A stretch of DNA of 64,000 nt, taken from Vallitalea pronyensis. Its GTDB lineage: Bacteria; Bacillota; Clostridia; Lachnospirales; Vallitaleaceae. Shown here piece by piece: positions 8,635 to 21,162 of this stretch. Position 1 is the stretch's first letter; every line of letters begins with the position of its first letter. The notes beneath the pieces are model-generated. The model did not search any database. It was not told the DNA's origin and saw only the letters and a program-made list of their open reading frames with translations. The position numbers and the translations under genes are program-made. Location of the stretch: contig NZ_CP058649.1 in NCBI RefSeq assembly GCF_018141445.1, positions 2,499,001 through 2,563,000 on the forward strand. The letters are read 5' to 3'.

Positions 8635-8672
8635 AAAGGCTTAACTCTTTAATTACCGAGAGTTAAGCCTTT
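8635..8672. terminator. Bidirectional terminator
   Basis: A 14-bp stem (8635-8648 with 8659-8672) with A-rich and T-rich flanks, between the convergent TVP38-like and cell wall hydrolase genes. Confidence 0.75.
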
Positions 8673-8685
8673 ATTAATGTTAATA

Positions 8686-9498
8686 TTAGCCATAAAAATG
8701 ATGGTTCTTAATCTGCGTATAGAATGGTCGATTATGCATGATCCAGAAATTAGTTGATTTAGCTGGATTTAAGAAATAAAGAGCATCGCCCACATTATTT
8801 TGACCATTTAGTGCATGGGTTGCAGCAGTGATACTTGCCTCAGATGGTGTATTATAGACTGACCCATCCGATGTAGGTGTAAATTGAACACCATAGTTGG
8901 TATCAAAAACAACGCCTTTAATCGTGTTGGGGAATTCGGAACTGTTTTTTCGATTAATAATAACATTCGCAACAGCTAATTTACCCTCATAGGGTTCGCT
9001 GCCTGCCTCAGCATTGACTATTCTAGACAACCAGTATATATCCTCTGAAGAATATTTTTTTTCTTCTTTTGGAGGAGCATACCCATTGTTACTAATATAA
9101 GCTGAGTGATTAACCCATTGAACATTATAACCTAAAATTTCAGATATAAGACGGATTGGAACAAAAGTGCGATTTGATTTAATACGAATAGGGGCATCAA
9201 TCGTATACGATTGTCCATTGATGGAGACATGTCTTGAGTCAATAGGTAAATACATGGTGGTATTATTAAACGTTAGGATTGCTGCACGATTTGAACCATC
9301 CCAATCAATAGAAGATGCGCTTAACGCTTCACCAATGAAGCGAATGGGCACAAAAGTGCGATCATTTTCAATATATGGACTAACATCTGGGGTTAGAAGT
9401 TGTCCATTAACGTAAATAGGTATGTTACTAGAAGCGAATGCTGTAGGGGTACTCCATGCTAGCAAAATGACAAGCATTGTTACGAGTATCTTTTTCAT
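8686..9498 (-). CDS. Cell wall hydrolase: CuAO-N-like repeats plus SleB-type Hydrolase_2 domain
   Basis: A 270-residue secreted protein. A signal peptide (about 1-23, ending AFASS) is followed by two copies of the copper-amine-oxidase-like N-terminal repeat (YVNGQL and INGQSY strands, each with RTFVPIR), a presumed wall- or ligand-binding module of Clostridia. The C-terminal SleB/CwlJ-type domain (about 150-270) shows LSRIVNAEAGSEPYEG with the likely catalytic Glu, NVIINR, FTPTSDGS and ALYFLNP. SleB-type enzymes are cortex lytic transglycosylases; this vegetative-style version may remodel peptidoglycan. I choose the ATG at 9498 because GAGGTG is six bases upstream. A GTG at 9507 overlaps that site. 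Confidence 0.85.
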   Translation of the reverse strand: MKKILVTMLVILLAWSTPTAFASSNIPIYVNGQLLTPDVSPYIENDRTFVPIRFIGEALSASSIDWDGSNRAAILTFNNTTMYLPIDSRHVSINGQSYTIDAPIRIKSNRTFVPIRLISEILGYNVQWVNHSAYISNNGYAPPKEEKKYSSEDIYWLSRIVNAEAGSEPYEGKLAVANVIINRKNSSEFPNTIKGVVFDTNYGVQFTPTSDGSVYNTPSEASITAATHALNGQNNVGDALYFLNPAKSTNFWIMHNRPFYTQIKNHHFYG

Positions 9499-9517
9499 AG
9501 TAATCACCTCTATCTAA

Positions 9518-9546
9518 ATTCTAACAAAATCCTAAAATACACTCAA
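9518..9546 (-). promoter_or_regulatory. Promoter of the cell wall hydrolase gene
   Basis: On the minus strand: TTGAGT (9546-9541), a 17-bp spacer and TAGAAT (9523-9518). Confidence 0.55.
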
Positions 9547-9600
9547 TATGGAATTATTGGTAATGTTTTAAATATTTGGGAGGAGTACTAAGGAAGCCCA

Positions 9601-9626
9601 TTAACCATAAGAATTAACCATAAGAA
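9601..9626. repeat. Tandem 13-bp repeat upstream of the rRNA operon
   Basis: TTAACCATAAGAA occurs twice without a gap (9601-9613 and 9614-9626). It lies upstream of a weaker candidate promoter (TTTCAC at 9629, TATAAT at 9653-9658) that overlaps an inverted repeat ATCAAAT-ATA-ATTTGAT (9637-9653). Confidence 0.6.
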
Positions 9627-9763
9627 TCTTTCACAAATCAAATATAATTTGATATAATAATAAGGAGGGCATAGGACATATGGCGAAAAATGACACATTA
9701 ACAAGGTAGATTGTCATTTTTAAGTAGCATAATAAATTAATTAAAAAAATGTCGAATATATCC

Positions 9764-9792
9764 TTGACTTTACATGAACCAGATGGTATAAT
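9764..9792 (+). promoter_or_regulatory. Main rRNA operon promoter
   Basis: TTGACT (9764-9769), a 17-bp spacer and TATAAT (9787-9792). The leader then contains TTGAAAACTGAACAGTG (about 9853-9869), a boxA-like sequence usual in Firmicutes rRNA leaders, before 16S begins. Confidence 0.8.
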
Positions 9793-10018
9793 TTTCTTCG
9801 CCGGTGCAAGAGAGAATACAAAATATTGCACAGCAAGTAATACCAAAAGAACCTTGAAAACTGAACAGTGAAACAAACCAAAAGCTTATAAAAGCTTTAC
9901 CCAAATAATTCCTTTGTAAATTCAGAGAATTGTTTTGTATAACATAACAATCTCAAACAAAGAAGACGGTAGTCTATAAACTACAATTGCCAGATTAGTC
10001 TGGTCAGAATAAACTTTT

Positions 10019-11553
<1,535 letters not shown>

Positions 11554-11693
11554 AAGATCGTTAAAGCCGAGGCTTTAAACGATAAGTAGAATTGCATGGA
11601 ATAGTAAAGCATAGCCAAAAGTTCGTTTCACTGTTGAGTATTCAAGGAAAAAACAAACAAACATATACCGTTTATTCTAAGAATAGAAGAGAT

Positions 11694-11812
11694 TTCTGGT
11701 GGTGATGCGTCTATGGGACATACCCGTTCTCATACCGAACACGATGGTCAAGCCACAGACGGCCGATGGTACTTGGTTGGAGACGACCTGGGAGAGTAGG
11801 TGGCTGCCAGAT
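11694..11812 (+). rRNA. rrf: 5S ribosomal RNA, located between 16S and 23S
   Basis: About 119 nt, with the CTGGTGGTGATG start paired to the GTGGCTGCCAG end. The conserved internal sequence CCCGTTCTCATACCGAACAC and the GGGAGAGTAGG helix are present. It lies about 145 nt after 16S and about 670 nt before 23S, instead of the usual position after 23S. No second 5S is seen downstream of 23S in this window. Confidence 0.95.
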
Positions 11813-11874
11813 TGCCAATAGTTTTCAAGGCTTTACTTAACAAAGAAAAAGCCAAGGAAACTTAAAAAAAGTGC

Positions 11875-11904
11875 TTGACACAGGGCAAGTAGCTATGATA
11901 ATAT
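11875..11904 (+). promoter_or_regulatory. Internal promoter between 5S and 23S
   Basis: TTGACA (11875-11880), with GATAAT after 16 bp (11897-11902) or TAATAT after 18 bp (11899-11904), in the spacer about 580 nt before 23S. The -35 box is a perfect consensus. It may allow 23S to be transcribed separately from 16S and 5S. Confidence 0.55.
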
Positions 11905-11941
11905 AGCCTAGCGCTTAAATCAAGCCTAAGAAAAAAGTAAT

Positions 11942-12225
11942 CGTTTTGCTTTCGCAAACCCGATGCAAAAACCTTAATGGGAAACCATCGTTTTGCATAC
12001 GCAAAGCCGATGCTTAATTGAACATTGAAAACTTCACATTGAAAAGATATTTAACAAAGAAGAAGTCATTCTTTCAGGAGATAACTTCTAAGGAAAGAAC
12101 CTTTTGTCATGCCATAAAATGTGTGTAAAAGATTTATCCATTGTTAAATACTGACATCAAATATAATCAATTATCCTATGATTTAAAAGAAAGCACTTGT
12201 TTTGCATAGGCAAAGCAATGCTTAA
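11942..12225 (+). repeat. Three copies of a short hairpin repeat in the 5S-23S spacer
   Basis: Copies at 11942-11966, 11989-12017 and 12197-12225 share the core TTTTGC-N4-GCAAA followed by C-rich sequence and GATGC or AATGC, then CTTAA in two of them. Each forms a small stem-loop (TTTGC/GCAAA). The function is unknown; they may be rRNA processing or antitermination signals. Confidence 0.6.
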
Positions 12226-12388
12226 AAGAACCAAGAGTAACCAAGAACAAGCTACGTATCCTATTGTTTTCAATAGGAGCATACAAATAACTTGTAAATC
12301 TTAGCTCTTAGCGATCAATGCATGCTTGATTGGAAGGTTGTTGTGACGATATGTTATGATAATTTTACAAGAAAAGCTGTTAATGGCA

Positions 12389-12481
12389 ATGACATGTTCA
12401 ATTCGTTCATCTAAGCCTTACAATTCTTCAAGAACCACGAAGAAATGTAAGACTAAGAATCACGAAGATGAACAAGTCATA
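12389..12481 (+). other. Long hairpin just upstream of 23S
   Basis: CTTACA and TCTTC pair with GAAGA and TGTAAG around a short loop, and GTTCATCT pairs with AGATGAAC further out. This is probably part of a precursor RNA structure involved in 23S maturation. Confidence 0.45.
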
Positions 12482-12483
12482 TA

Positions 12484-15388
<2,905 letters not shown>

Positions 15389-15584
15389 AGCTATGATTGG
15401 CTAAGGGTTAAGATGTATAAGTTATAAAGTACTTGTTTTGGTTAATATTAGGATTAGATAAATGATGTGTATACTTGTGATTTAGCTTTAGGACAACATG
15501 ATAGAGCTTCTCACTACGGATCAGAAGGCTAAAGACTAAAGAACATATTTCAATGTGTGGTTTTGAATGTTTAATAAACATTAT

Positions 15585-15657
15585 AGGGGCATAGTTCAGT
15601 TGGTAGAACGTCGGTCTCCAAAACCGAATGTCGTGGGTTCAAGTCCTGCTGCCCCTG
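15585..15657 (+). tRNA. tRNA-Trp (CCA)
   Basis: 73 nt with a full cloverleaf. The acceptor AGGGGCA pairs with TGCCCCT, and the anticodon loop CTCCAAA gives CCA. CCA is not encoded at the 3' end. It is the first of four tRNAs following 23S. Confidence 0.95.
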
Positions 15658-15733
15658 TGTCCATAAAATACGATCAACATTAAGATTCTCAATACGGGAA
15701 TTTTATGTGATGTATTGAAGCCAAATCTAATTT

Positions 15734-15807
<74 letters not shown>

Positions 15808-15845
15808 TTGGTCGAAAGACTTATGGCGATACAATTTCATTCCCA

Positions 15846-15918
15846 GGGCGCATAGCTCAGCTGGGAGAGCACCTGCCTTACAAGCAGGGGGTCACAGGTT
15901 CGAGCCCTGTTGCGCCCA
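15846..15918 (+). tRNA. tRNA-Val (TAC)
   Basis: 73 nt. The acceptor GGGCGCA pairs with TGCGCCC, and the anticodon loop CTTACAA gives TAC. No encoded CCA. Confidence 0.95.
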
Positions 15919-15981
15919 TTAAAGAGTCGGCTTTTGCGATAGCAGAATCAACTCTTTCCTATTTTTTATGTCATTTCATAT

Positions 15982-16055
15982 GGCGGAGTAGCTCAGATGG
16001 CTAGAGCATACGGTTCATACCCGTAGTGTCGGCGGTTCGATTCCGTTCTCCGCTA
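15982..16055 (+). tRNA. tRNA-Met (CAT), elongator type
   Basis: 74 nt with anticodon loop TTCATAC (CAT). Position 1-72 can pair (G-U), and the anticodon stem lacks the three G-C pairs of initiator tRNA. This is therefore most likely the elongator tRNA-Met. Confidence 0.9.
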
Positions 16056-16061
16056 CTAACA

Positions 16062-16088
16062 AAAAGCAATCCTTATGGATTGCTTTTT
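16062..16088 (+). terminator. Terminator of the rRNA-tRNA operon
   Basis: AAAAGCAATCC (16062-16072), a 4-nt loop and GGATTGCTTTT (16077-16087), then more T. A strong intrinsic terminator right after tRNA-Met. Confidence 0.9.
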
Positions 16089-16183
16089 TGGTATGTTATT
16101 GTGAAATTAGGATATAATAATGACATATTCTACCATAGAAAAAGAGAGAAAAAGAGAAAAATGTTAGTCAGGAGTGTTTTATT

Positions 16184-16735
16184 ATGCCTTTTCTATTAAA
16201 ACCTATTGTCCTTTTTGTTGTTGCTGTGACGTTATTGAGAATAACAGGCAGAAGATCGTTAGCACAGATGACGATTCCGCAAACCGTGATGATTATATCC
16301 ATAGGCGCAATTATTGTAGAACCCTTTGCTGATAAAGATGTGTTAAAGACGGTTACTGCAGCTGCAATCTATATTGGGTTGCTCTTAATATTTGAGTTCT
16401 TTGAATTCTATGCTCCAGGCTTTGAAAAAATAGCTGTTGGAAAAGTGATGGATATCATTCATGAGGGTAATTTCTTACGGAAAAATTTAAAAAAGCTTAA
16501 ATTAACAGAAAGTGAAGTCATGACACGTGTTCGCCAAGAAGGCATACCTAAGCTTACTTATATTGAAAAAGGAACACTAGAACCAAATGGAGAATTTGGC
16601 TTTAAACTGAAAAGAGGAGCAGAGCCTCTACGCGTTCAAGATATGGAATATATATTAAATAAAATCTTACTGGAAAAACAGATCATTGATGAGCCCATTC
16701 AATTAGTTGAGGAATTAGAGAAACAACAGTTATAA
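16184..16735 (+). CDS. DUF421 family (YetF-like) membrane protein
   Basis: A 183-residue protein with two or three N-terminal hydrophobic segments (about 5-20, 33-48 and 57-75). The conserved RITGRRSLAQMT and TVMIISIGAIIVEP motifs of the DUF421/YetF family are followed by a cytoplasmic domain (GKVMDIIHEGNF; LKLTESEVMTRVRQEGI). Its role is not established. Related Bacillus proteins occur in spore and envelope contexts. AGGAGTG precedes the ATG, and a TATAAT lies at 16113-16118. It converges with the antiporter operon only 2 bp away, with no obvious terminator between. Confidence 0.85.
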   Translation: MPFLLKPIVLFVVAVTLLRITGRRSLAQMTIPQTVMIISIGAIIVEPFADKDVLKTVTAAAIYIGLLLIFEFFEFYAPGFEKIAVGKVMDIIHEGNFLRKNLKKLKLTESEVMTRVRQEGIPKLTYIEKGTLEPNGEFGFKLKRGAEPLRVQDMEYILNKILLEKQIIDEPIQLVEELEKQQL

Positions 16736-16737
16736 AT

Positions 16738-18336
16738 TTAATACATGAATAACATCAAACTAAGTAAACCTGTAAAAAATAAAGTAATGGATAAGCAAAT
16801 CTGGTTAAAACTAAGATTCACTTCTCGTATGGGTTTGAAAAACTTTATACGATGATATAAGAAGATGTAAAAGACAAGTCCAATAACAATACTGCCAATG
16901 TAGAGTAAGCTTTTAATAAGGTATTTTTCAAAAGGTATATGTATGTTGATGTTGAAGAGTAAGGAAATAAATTGTTTGCCTAAAATACCACCAAGTAAAC
17001 AAAACGTACCTAAGGTCATGATGACAATTCTCTGATTAATAGGTGGACGATGAGAATTACCAGGATTATGGCCTCTAAACATACTCATATACTTAACAAA
17101 GGATAAAATGGTACCTAGGTTAATAAAAATAAGCGCATAGTCCAGTAAACTTACATAACTGCCTTTTTGTATGAGGTATTTGGAAATACTGCCATTAAAG
17201 AAAGGTGCTCCTGTGATTCCCAATATAGCCATAAAGGTAAAAATACTAACGAAAGGCATCCGTCGAAAGACACCTCGAATCTGACGTATATCCCGTGTTT
17301 CATAGTTTTCTATAATGATACCAGCAGTTAGAAAGAGTACAGACTTGAATATGGCATGGTTAATGATATGATAGATACTGCCCCAATAGCTATAGGTATT
17401 ATTGAGATTGAGCCCAAAGATAATTAAACCTATCTGACTAATGGTATGATAGGATAAAATAAGTTTAATATCTGTTTGAGACAGAGCGAATAGGAACCCA
17501 ACAACAGCCGTCAAGAATCCCATCACTAAGAATATAGTGGAAGTATCAAAAATGGGAGAAAAAGTATGTTGAATACGAATATACAAATAGACGCCACACT
17601 TCACATAGAGGCTTGACAAAATAGCAGAAATAATAGAGGGTGAAGAATATGTACCATGAGCTCTTGGCAGCCAACTAAATAAAGGCATGACAGCAGATTT
17701 TAGACTAACAGCTGTAATGATTAAACAGTAAGGAAGAATAAGTGTCCGTGGATCCTCAACCTTACCCATAAGGCCAAATATAACATCCATATCCACTGAA
17801 CCAAATATTTTATAAATATAACCCGTACCAATTAAGAAGAAGGCCATGGCAACCATGTTAATTAATAGATAGAGCATACCATCATAGATGGAACGGCTAT
17901 CTTTTTTAAACATAATTAAAATACTGACAACAATGGTAGAAACTTCGATGAGAATATAGAGGTCAAATAAATCTGTAGACATAAAAATACCATTAATTAA
18001 GCCCTGTAATATAAGAAATAGAAAGAGGAATAAATGGTTCATATAGTTTTTTTTGAAATTATATAGAAACATACACGTAAATAGAAAGACAGCTAACATA
18101 ACAAAGACAGCCGTCATCAAATCAACACTTAAGGTAATACCAATACCTCGTGGGTAATCCCCTAAAGTCAATGTAATGGTACCATGATATTTTACATAAA
18201 TAAATTGGATTATACTCCCTATGAAGAGAATGAATTGCAATATAAGTAGGATGAATTTATTATACCGGGTGCGTACCAAATATGTAACGGATGCGATGAT
18301 AATAGGGAAAAATATAAACGTATCAATAGGTATCAT
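16738..18336 (-). CDS. mnhD: Na+/H+ antiporter subunit D (NuoL/M/N-like)
   Basis: A 532-residue multi-spanning membrane protein (about 14 hydrophobic segments) with the proton-antiporter core: a Lys/His-bearing helix near YCLIITAVSLKSAVMPLFSWLP, AHGTYSSPS, and HTISQIGLI with YHIINHAIFKSVLFLTAG. It is the large ion-translocating subunit of an Mrp-type complex and the last gene of the operon. The ATG at 18336 overlaps the upstream stop (ATGA) and follows AGAGGAGAG. A longer TTG start at 18372 would overlap mnhC by 40 bp. No MrpA-type N-terminal antiporter subunit is encoded, so this is the only large channel-like subunit. Confidence 0.88.
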   Translation of the reverse strand: MIPIDTFIFFPIIIASVTYLVRTRYNKFILLILQFILFIGSIIQFIYVKYHGTITLTLGDYPRGIGITLSVDLMTAVFVMLAVFLFTCMFLYNFKKNYMNHLFLFLFLILQGLINGIFMSTDLFDLYILIEVSTIVVSILIMFKKDSRSIYDGMLYLLINMVAMAFFLIGTGYIYKIFGSVDMDVIFGLMGKVEDPRTLILPYCLIITAVSLKSAVMPLFSWLPRAHGTYSSPSIISAILSSLYVKCGVYLYIRIQHTFSPIFDTSTIFLVMGFLTAVVGFLFALSQTDIKLILSYHTISQIGLIIFGLNLNNTYSYWGSIYHIINHAIFKSVLFLTAGIIIENYETRDIRQIRGVFRRMPFVSIFTFMAILGITGAPFFNGSISKYLIQKGSYVSLLDYALIFINLGTILSFVKYMSMFRGHNPGNSHRPPINQRIVIMTLGTFCLLGGILGKQFISLLFNINIHIPFEKYLIKSLLYIGSIVIGLVFYIFLYHRIKFFKPIREVNLSFNQICLSITLFFTGLLSLMLFMY

Positions 18337-18686
18337 ATATTCTCTCCTCTTTTTTTCGTAGCTTTGTACCAATTCGTTGTCCCATAGCGATGATAGAGTG
18401 TAATAAACATGGTTAAACTGACAGCAGTAATGGAAATACCAATTACAACAGCAGTAATCATCAAGGCTTGAGGTAATGGATCAGAGGTTGCCTTCACTAA
18501 GTCTTTACCAATAGGTGGTATGGCACCACTTTGATAATTAATGGTAAGAAAAAACAATATAATACCCGATTGGATGATACCCATAGAAATAATGGTTTTT
18601 ATAATGTTACGTCTTGCAATGAGACCATATAGACCAATGATAAATAGAGCAAGACCAACGGTTTCGCCGTTAATAAATTTATCCAT
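18333..18686 (-). CDS. mnhC: Na+/H+ antiporter subunit C (NuoK-like)
   Basis: A 117-residue protein with three hydrophobic segments (about 10-28, 32-50 and 72-98). NuoK-like features are GLYGLIARRNIIKTIISMGIIQSG and the DPLPQALMITAVVIGISITA segment typical of MrpC/MbhG. AAAAAGGAG precedes the ATG. Its stop overlaps the mnhD start, so the two are translationally coupled. It should sit beside MnhD in the membrane arm and contribute to the ion path. Confidence 0.88.
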   Translation of the reverse strand: MDKFINGETVGLALFIIGLYGLIARRNIIKTIISMGIIQSGIILFFLTINYQSGAIPPIGKDLVKATSDPLPQALMITAVVIGISITAVSLTMFITLYHRYGTTNWYKATKKRGENI

Positions 18687-18735
18687 AAGCGTTTTCTCCT
18701 TTTTCTAAAAACTGCTATACCCAATAACGGTAGCA

Positions 18736-19122
18736 TTACCTGCTTTCAAAGAGTACAAATCGAAAGAATATAATACTTAAGCCACAATAGACTTTTATGG
18801 CAATGAGGACATTCATGATAATAAGGTACACTTGGTTAATGAGTAAGTTGTTGCTGCCATACATGTGAATCACGTAAAGTGTTGGAATGAGTAATATGCA
18901 TGTAAACAATAATTTTTCTATCCGTTGAAATGTATATAGGGATATTTTCTCATGGGGACTAATAATGTATTGAATAATAAACGTAGAACTAATAATAGCG
19001 CCACCTTGGAAACCGCCACCAGGTGTGTTATGACCATTGATGGTGATGTATAAGCCAAAGAGAAAGATAATGGGATACAATACGCCTAATGATTTTGCAA
19101 GTAAACTTGAACGATTTTGCAT
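18736..19122 (-). CDS. mnhB: Na+/H+ antiporter subunit B (MnhB domain)
   Basis: A 128-residue protein with four hydrophobic segments and the MnhB family signature NGHNTPGGGFQGGAI at about residues 30-44. GGAGGGTTG precedes the ATG. Gene order (after the MbhE-like and before the C subunit) matches mbhF/mrpB in Mbh-type clusters. Confidence 0.9.
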   Translation of the reverse strand: MQNRSSLLAKSLGVLYPIIFLFGLYITINGHNTPGGGFQGGAIISSTFIIQYIISPHEKISLYTFQRIEKLLFTCILLIPTLYVIHMYGSNNLLINQVYLIIMNVLIAIKVYCGLSIIFFRFVLFESR

Positions 19123-19134
19123 GGAACAACCCTC

Positions 19135-19392
19135 CTAATAATCTCCCTCATGTCTGGAAAAATAGATGATGGCAATGATACTAATCAGCAGTAATAATGT
19201 TTCAAATAACGTATCAAAAACACGGTAATTCAGATAGATGGATGTAACCACGTTAACACCGCCCGTTTGGCTAAAACTGTTTTTTACATAATAGGTTAAA
19301 TAATCCGTAGCCTCTTCAAGGGGTACCACATGAATGGTTACACACAGTAAAAACACAATAAACATGTATAGAGCAATGAATTTCCTTCTCAT
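19135..19392 (-). CDS. Mrp/Mbh antiporter subunit, MbhE-like (MrpA C-terminal part)
   Basis: An 85-residue protein with two hydrophobic segments (about 5-22 and 58-76). The connecting loop has YYVKNSFSQTGGVNVVTSI and YRVFDTLFETLLLL, the latter matching the conserved RxxDTLxE motif of the MbhE / MrpA C-terminal region. It starts with a 4-nt overlap on the preceding gene. In Bacillus-type Mrp this sequence is fused inside MrpA; here it is a separate gene, as in archaeal Mbh clusters. Confidence 0.8.
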   Translation of the reverse strand: MRRKFIALYMFIVFLLCVTIHVVPLEEATDYLTYYVKNSFSQTGGVNVVTSIYLNYRVFDTLFETLLLLISIIAIIYFSRHEGDY

Positions 19393-19925
19393 AATAGGGT
19401 ATCACCTTCATCTTCATATAGATACGCATGTTGTATGATGACAGCACTCTTGTCATGCATGTAAGCCACTAAATCATCAAAATGATAATTGGATTGATCG
19501 CCATAGATGGTCACTTGACCCTTGTCATATTGGATAATCACATCATAAGGGTAATCAGCGGTTATATCCTCAATGGTTTTATCCGATAAAACCATATCCA
19601 GTTCGAGTTCTTTTTCAATGGAAAAACTGCTTAGCGTTTTATTCAGTGTGGTGCGCATTTGTTTACTTTCCGCCGTTTTTTCATGGGTTAAGTAATAGAC
19701 TCTGAATACTTTATATTTATTTAATGCTACCAGATAAATAATCGTTGCTAGTGTACATCCAATAACAGCCTCAGCGATAGCCACATCAGGTGCTTGATAC
19801 AGTAAGTAGCAGAAGGAACATAATAAGGAGAAAACACATAAATAAACAATAGCCCGTCTTAAAGTATTGGTTTGAATGGCCAAAATAGCGAGTATGATGA
19901 CTAATACTAACGTAATTTCTATCAT
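19389..19925 (-). CDS. DUF4040 (MbhD-like) antiporter subunit with a C-terminal extension
   Basis: A 178-residue protein. The first 75 or so residues form three hydrophobic helices with QAPDVAIAEAVIGCTLAT, the DUF4040/MbhD signature found in the MrpA C-terminal part. Residues 80-178 are a hydrophilic alpha/beta extension (DYPYDVIIQYDKGQVTIYGD) rich in Asp and Glu that the small MbhD subunits I know of do not have. It overlaps both neighbours by 4 nt. The extension could be a cytoplasmic regulatory or docking domain; this is inference. Confidence 0.8.
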   Translation of the reverse strand: MIEITLVLVIILAILAIQTNTLRRAIVYLCVFSLLCSFCYLLYQAPDVAIAEAVIGCTLATIIYLVALNKYKVFRVYYLTHEKTAESKQMRTTLNKTLSSFSIEKELELDMVLSDKTIEDITADYPYDVIIQYDKGQVTIYGDQSNYHFDDLVAYMHDKSAVIIQHAYLYEDEGDTLL

Positions 19926-20218
19926 GGTTTACCCTCTCCTATTCTAAGACCGCTGGTATAAGCACCTCTAACAATGGTATGGGTTGCTAGGGGATTAAGG
20001 AACATCATGAGTAGTAAAATAAGCAGAATTTTAAGGCTAAAATAACTAAATCCTTTGATACATAGAATACCAATAATGATGGTATCAAAAGCTGCGGTAT
20101 CCATAACAGAAGATACAACGATACGGGTATAAAAATTCTTAAAGCGTAATACACCAATATAGCCAATTAAAATCAAGACTAAACCAATTGAAATGAGTAT
20201 ATAACCCAGTATTTCCAT
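19922..20218 (-). CDS. mnhG: Na+/H+ antiporter subunit G
   Basis: A 98-residue protein with three hydrophobic segments and the MnhG/PhaG pattern (GVLRFKNFYTRIVVSSVMDT; NPLATHTIVRGAY). It overlaps mnhF by one base (TAATG arrangement) and the following DUF4040 gene by four. Confidence 0.88.
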   Translation of the reverse strand: MEILGYILISIGLVLILIGYIGVLRFKNFYTRIVVSSVMDTAAFDTIIIGILCIKGFSYFSLKILLILLLMMFLNPLATHTIVRGAYTSGLRIGEGKP

Positions 20219-20472
20219 TATATCTCACCCTTTCCTTTAACAAATCGTGATATAAAGATAATGCCTATAAAACCAAGTAGGGTATAGACAATGGCAATGT
20301 CCATAAGATAAGGCAGATCATAGATGATAGCCAGCAGTAAAATGAGCAATATGATTTTAGCTGAAAAAAGGTTTAAACCAAGGAGTCTGTCCCATATCGT
20401 CGGACCTCTCATAATAATAATGATACTAAATAATGATAAAGCTAATAAGCAGATAAACAAGTATCTAATCAA
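20218..20472 (-). CDS. mnhF: Na+/H+ antiporter subunit F
   Basis: An 84-residue protein with three hydrophobic segments and the MnhF motif MRGPTIWDRLLGLN. The start is a TTG at 20472 that overlaps the mnhE stop (TTGA). The next in-frame ATG would remove the first membrane helix, so TTG is the better choice. AGAAAGGG lies upstream. Confidence 0.88.
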   Translation of the reverse strand: MIRYLFICLLALSLFSIIIIMRGPTIWDRLLGLNLFSAKIILLILLLAIIYDLPYLMDIAIVYTLLGFIGIIFISRFVKGKGEI

Positions 20473-20948
20473 TGTTTCACGCCCTTTCTAAGTGCTTTGA
20501 TTAGTTTGGGATCCACAAGGGGGTCTTCAGATTTTGGATAGACTGTTAGAATTAATAAATGATGGTCGTGGCGATTAACAGTTACCGTGCCGGGTGTAAG
20601 GGTTATAGCATTTGCCAAGAAGAAGATAGACCAATCGTCTTTTAATGTTGTATCGATATGAACTAACCGTAGATGAACATTTGAAGTAAAAATCAATCGT
20701 ATCATGCGAAAGGTTGACAAGTATATATGATATACCAGCAACAAAAAGAATTTGATAAAGCCAAATAGTGAGATATTTAATCGATGCATAAAAGGTTCTC
20801 CACCATGAATACGACAACTCATGATAATGGAAATAGAGGAAAGAATGAAGCCTGTTATAAGTGTAAAGGGCGTAAACCGATTGTTTAATATACACCATAT
20901 AAGTGTTAAAAATAAGATAAAAGCAACATGCCTTATAATATACTTCAT
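20469..20948 (-). CDS. mnhE: Na+/H+ antiporter subunit E
   Basis: A 159-residue protein with two or three N-terminal hydrophobic segments. The C-terminal domain contains NAITLTPGTVTV, the conserved MnhE motif (TPGT), and LILTVYP. The ATG at 20948 follows GGAGGTG; a TTG at 20960 overlaps that site and is rejected. It is the first gene of an eight-gene operon in the order E-F-G-MbhD-MbhE-B-C-D. This is the order of the antiporter half of archaeal Mbh hydrogenase clusters, but no hydrogenase genes follow. Confidence 0.88.
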   Translation of the reverse strand: MKYIIRHVAFILFLTLIWCILNNRFTPFTLITGFILSSISIIMSCRIHGGEPFMHRLNISLFGFIKFFLLLVYHIYLSTFRMIRLIFTSNVHLRLVHIDTTLKDDWSIFFLANAITLTPGTVTVNRHDHHLLILTVYPKSEDPLVDPKLIKALRKGVKH

Positions 20949-20981
20949 GGACACCTCCAAAGGATCTTTTTAGTTATACCT

Positions 20982-21010
20982 ATCATAACAAAAAGTGTGA
21001 TAATTTTCAA
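20982..21010 (-). promoter_or_regulatory. Promoter of the mnh operon
   Basis: On the minus strand: TTGAAA (21010-21005), a 17-bp spacer and TATGAT (20987-20982), 34 bp upstream of the mnhE ATG. Confidence 0.65.
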
Positions 21011-21084
21011 TCATATATCTTTTTTTATTGGATAAACAATGATATGAAATACAGAAGGTAAAGTCACATTTCTTAACAAATATC

Positions 21085-21113
21085 TTTACGGAGTAAGGTG
21101 TATATGATATATT
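21085..21113 (+). promoter_or_regulatory. Promoter of glpP
   Basis: TTTACG (21085-21090), a 17-bp spacer and TATATT (21108-21113). Confidence 0.5.
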
Positions 21114-21162
21114 TTAGTCATGCCCAATAACCGTTAGATAAGATAGGATAATAGGTGATTGT

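Noticed and set aside
9631..9876. Minus-strand ORF upstream of 16S
   Set aside because: It overlaps the rRNA promoter and leader, has no supporting ribosome binding site, and its composition is that of AT-rich noncoding DNA.
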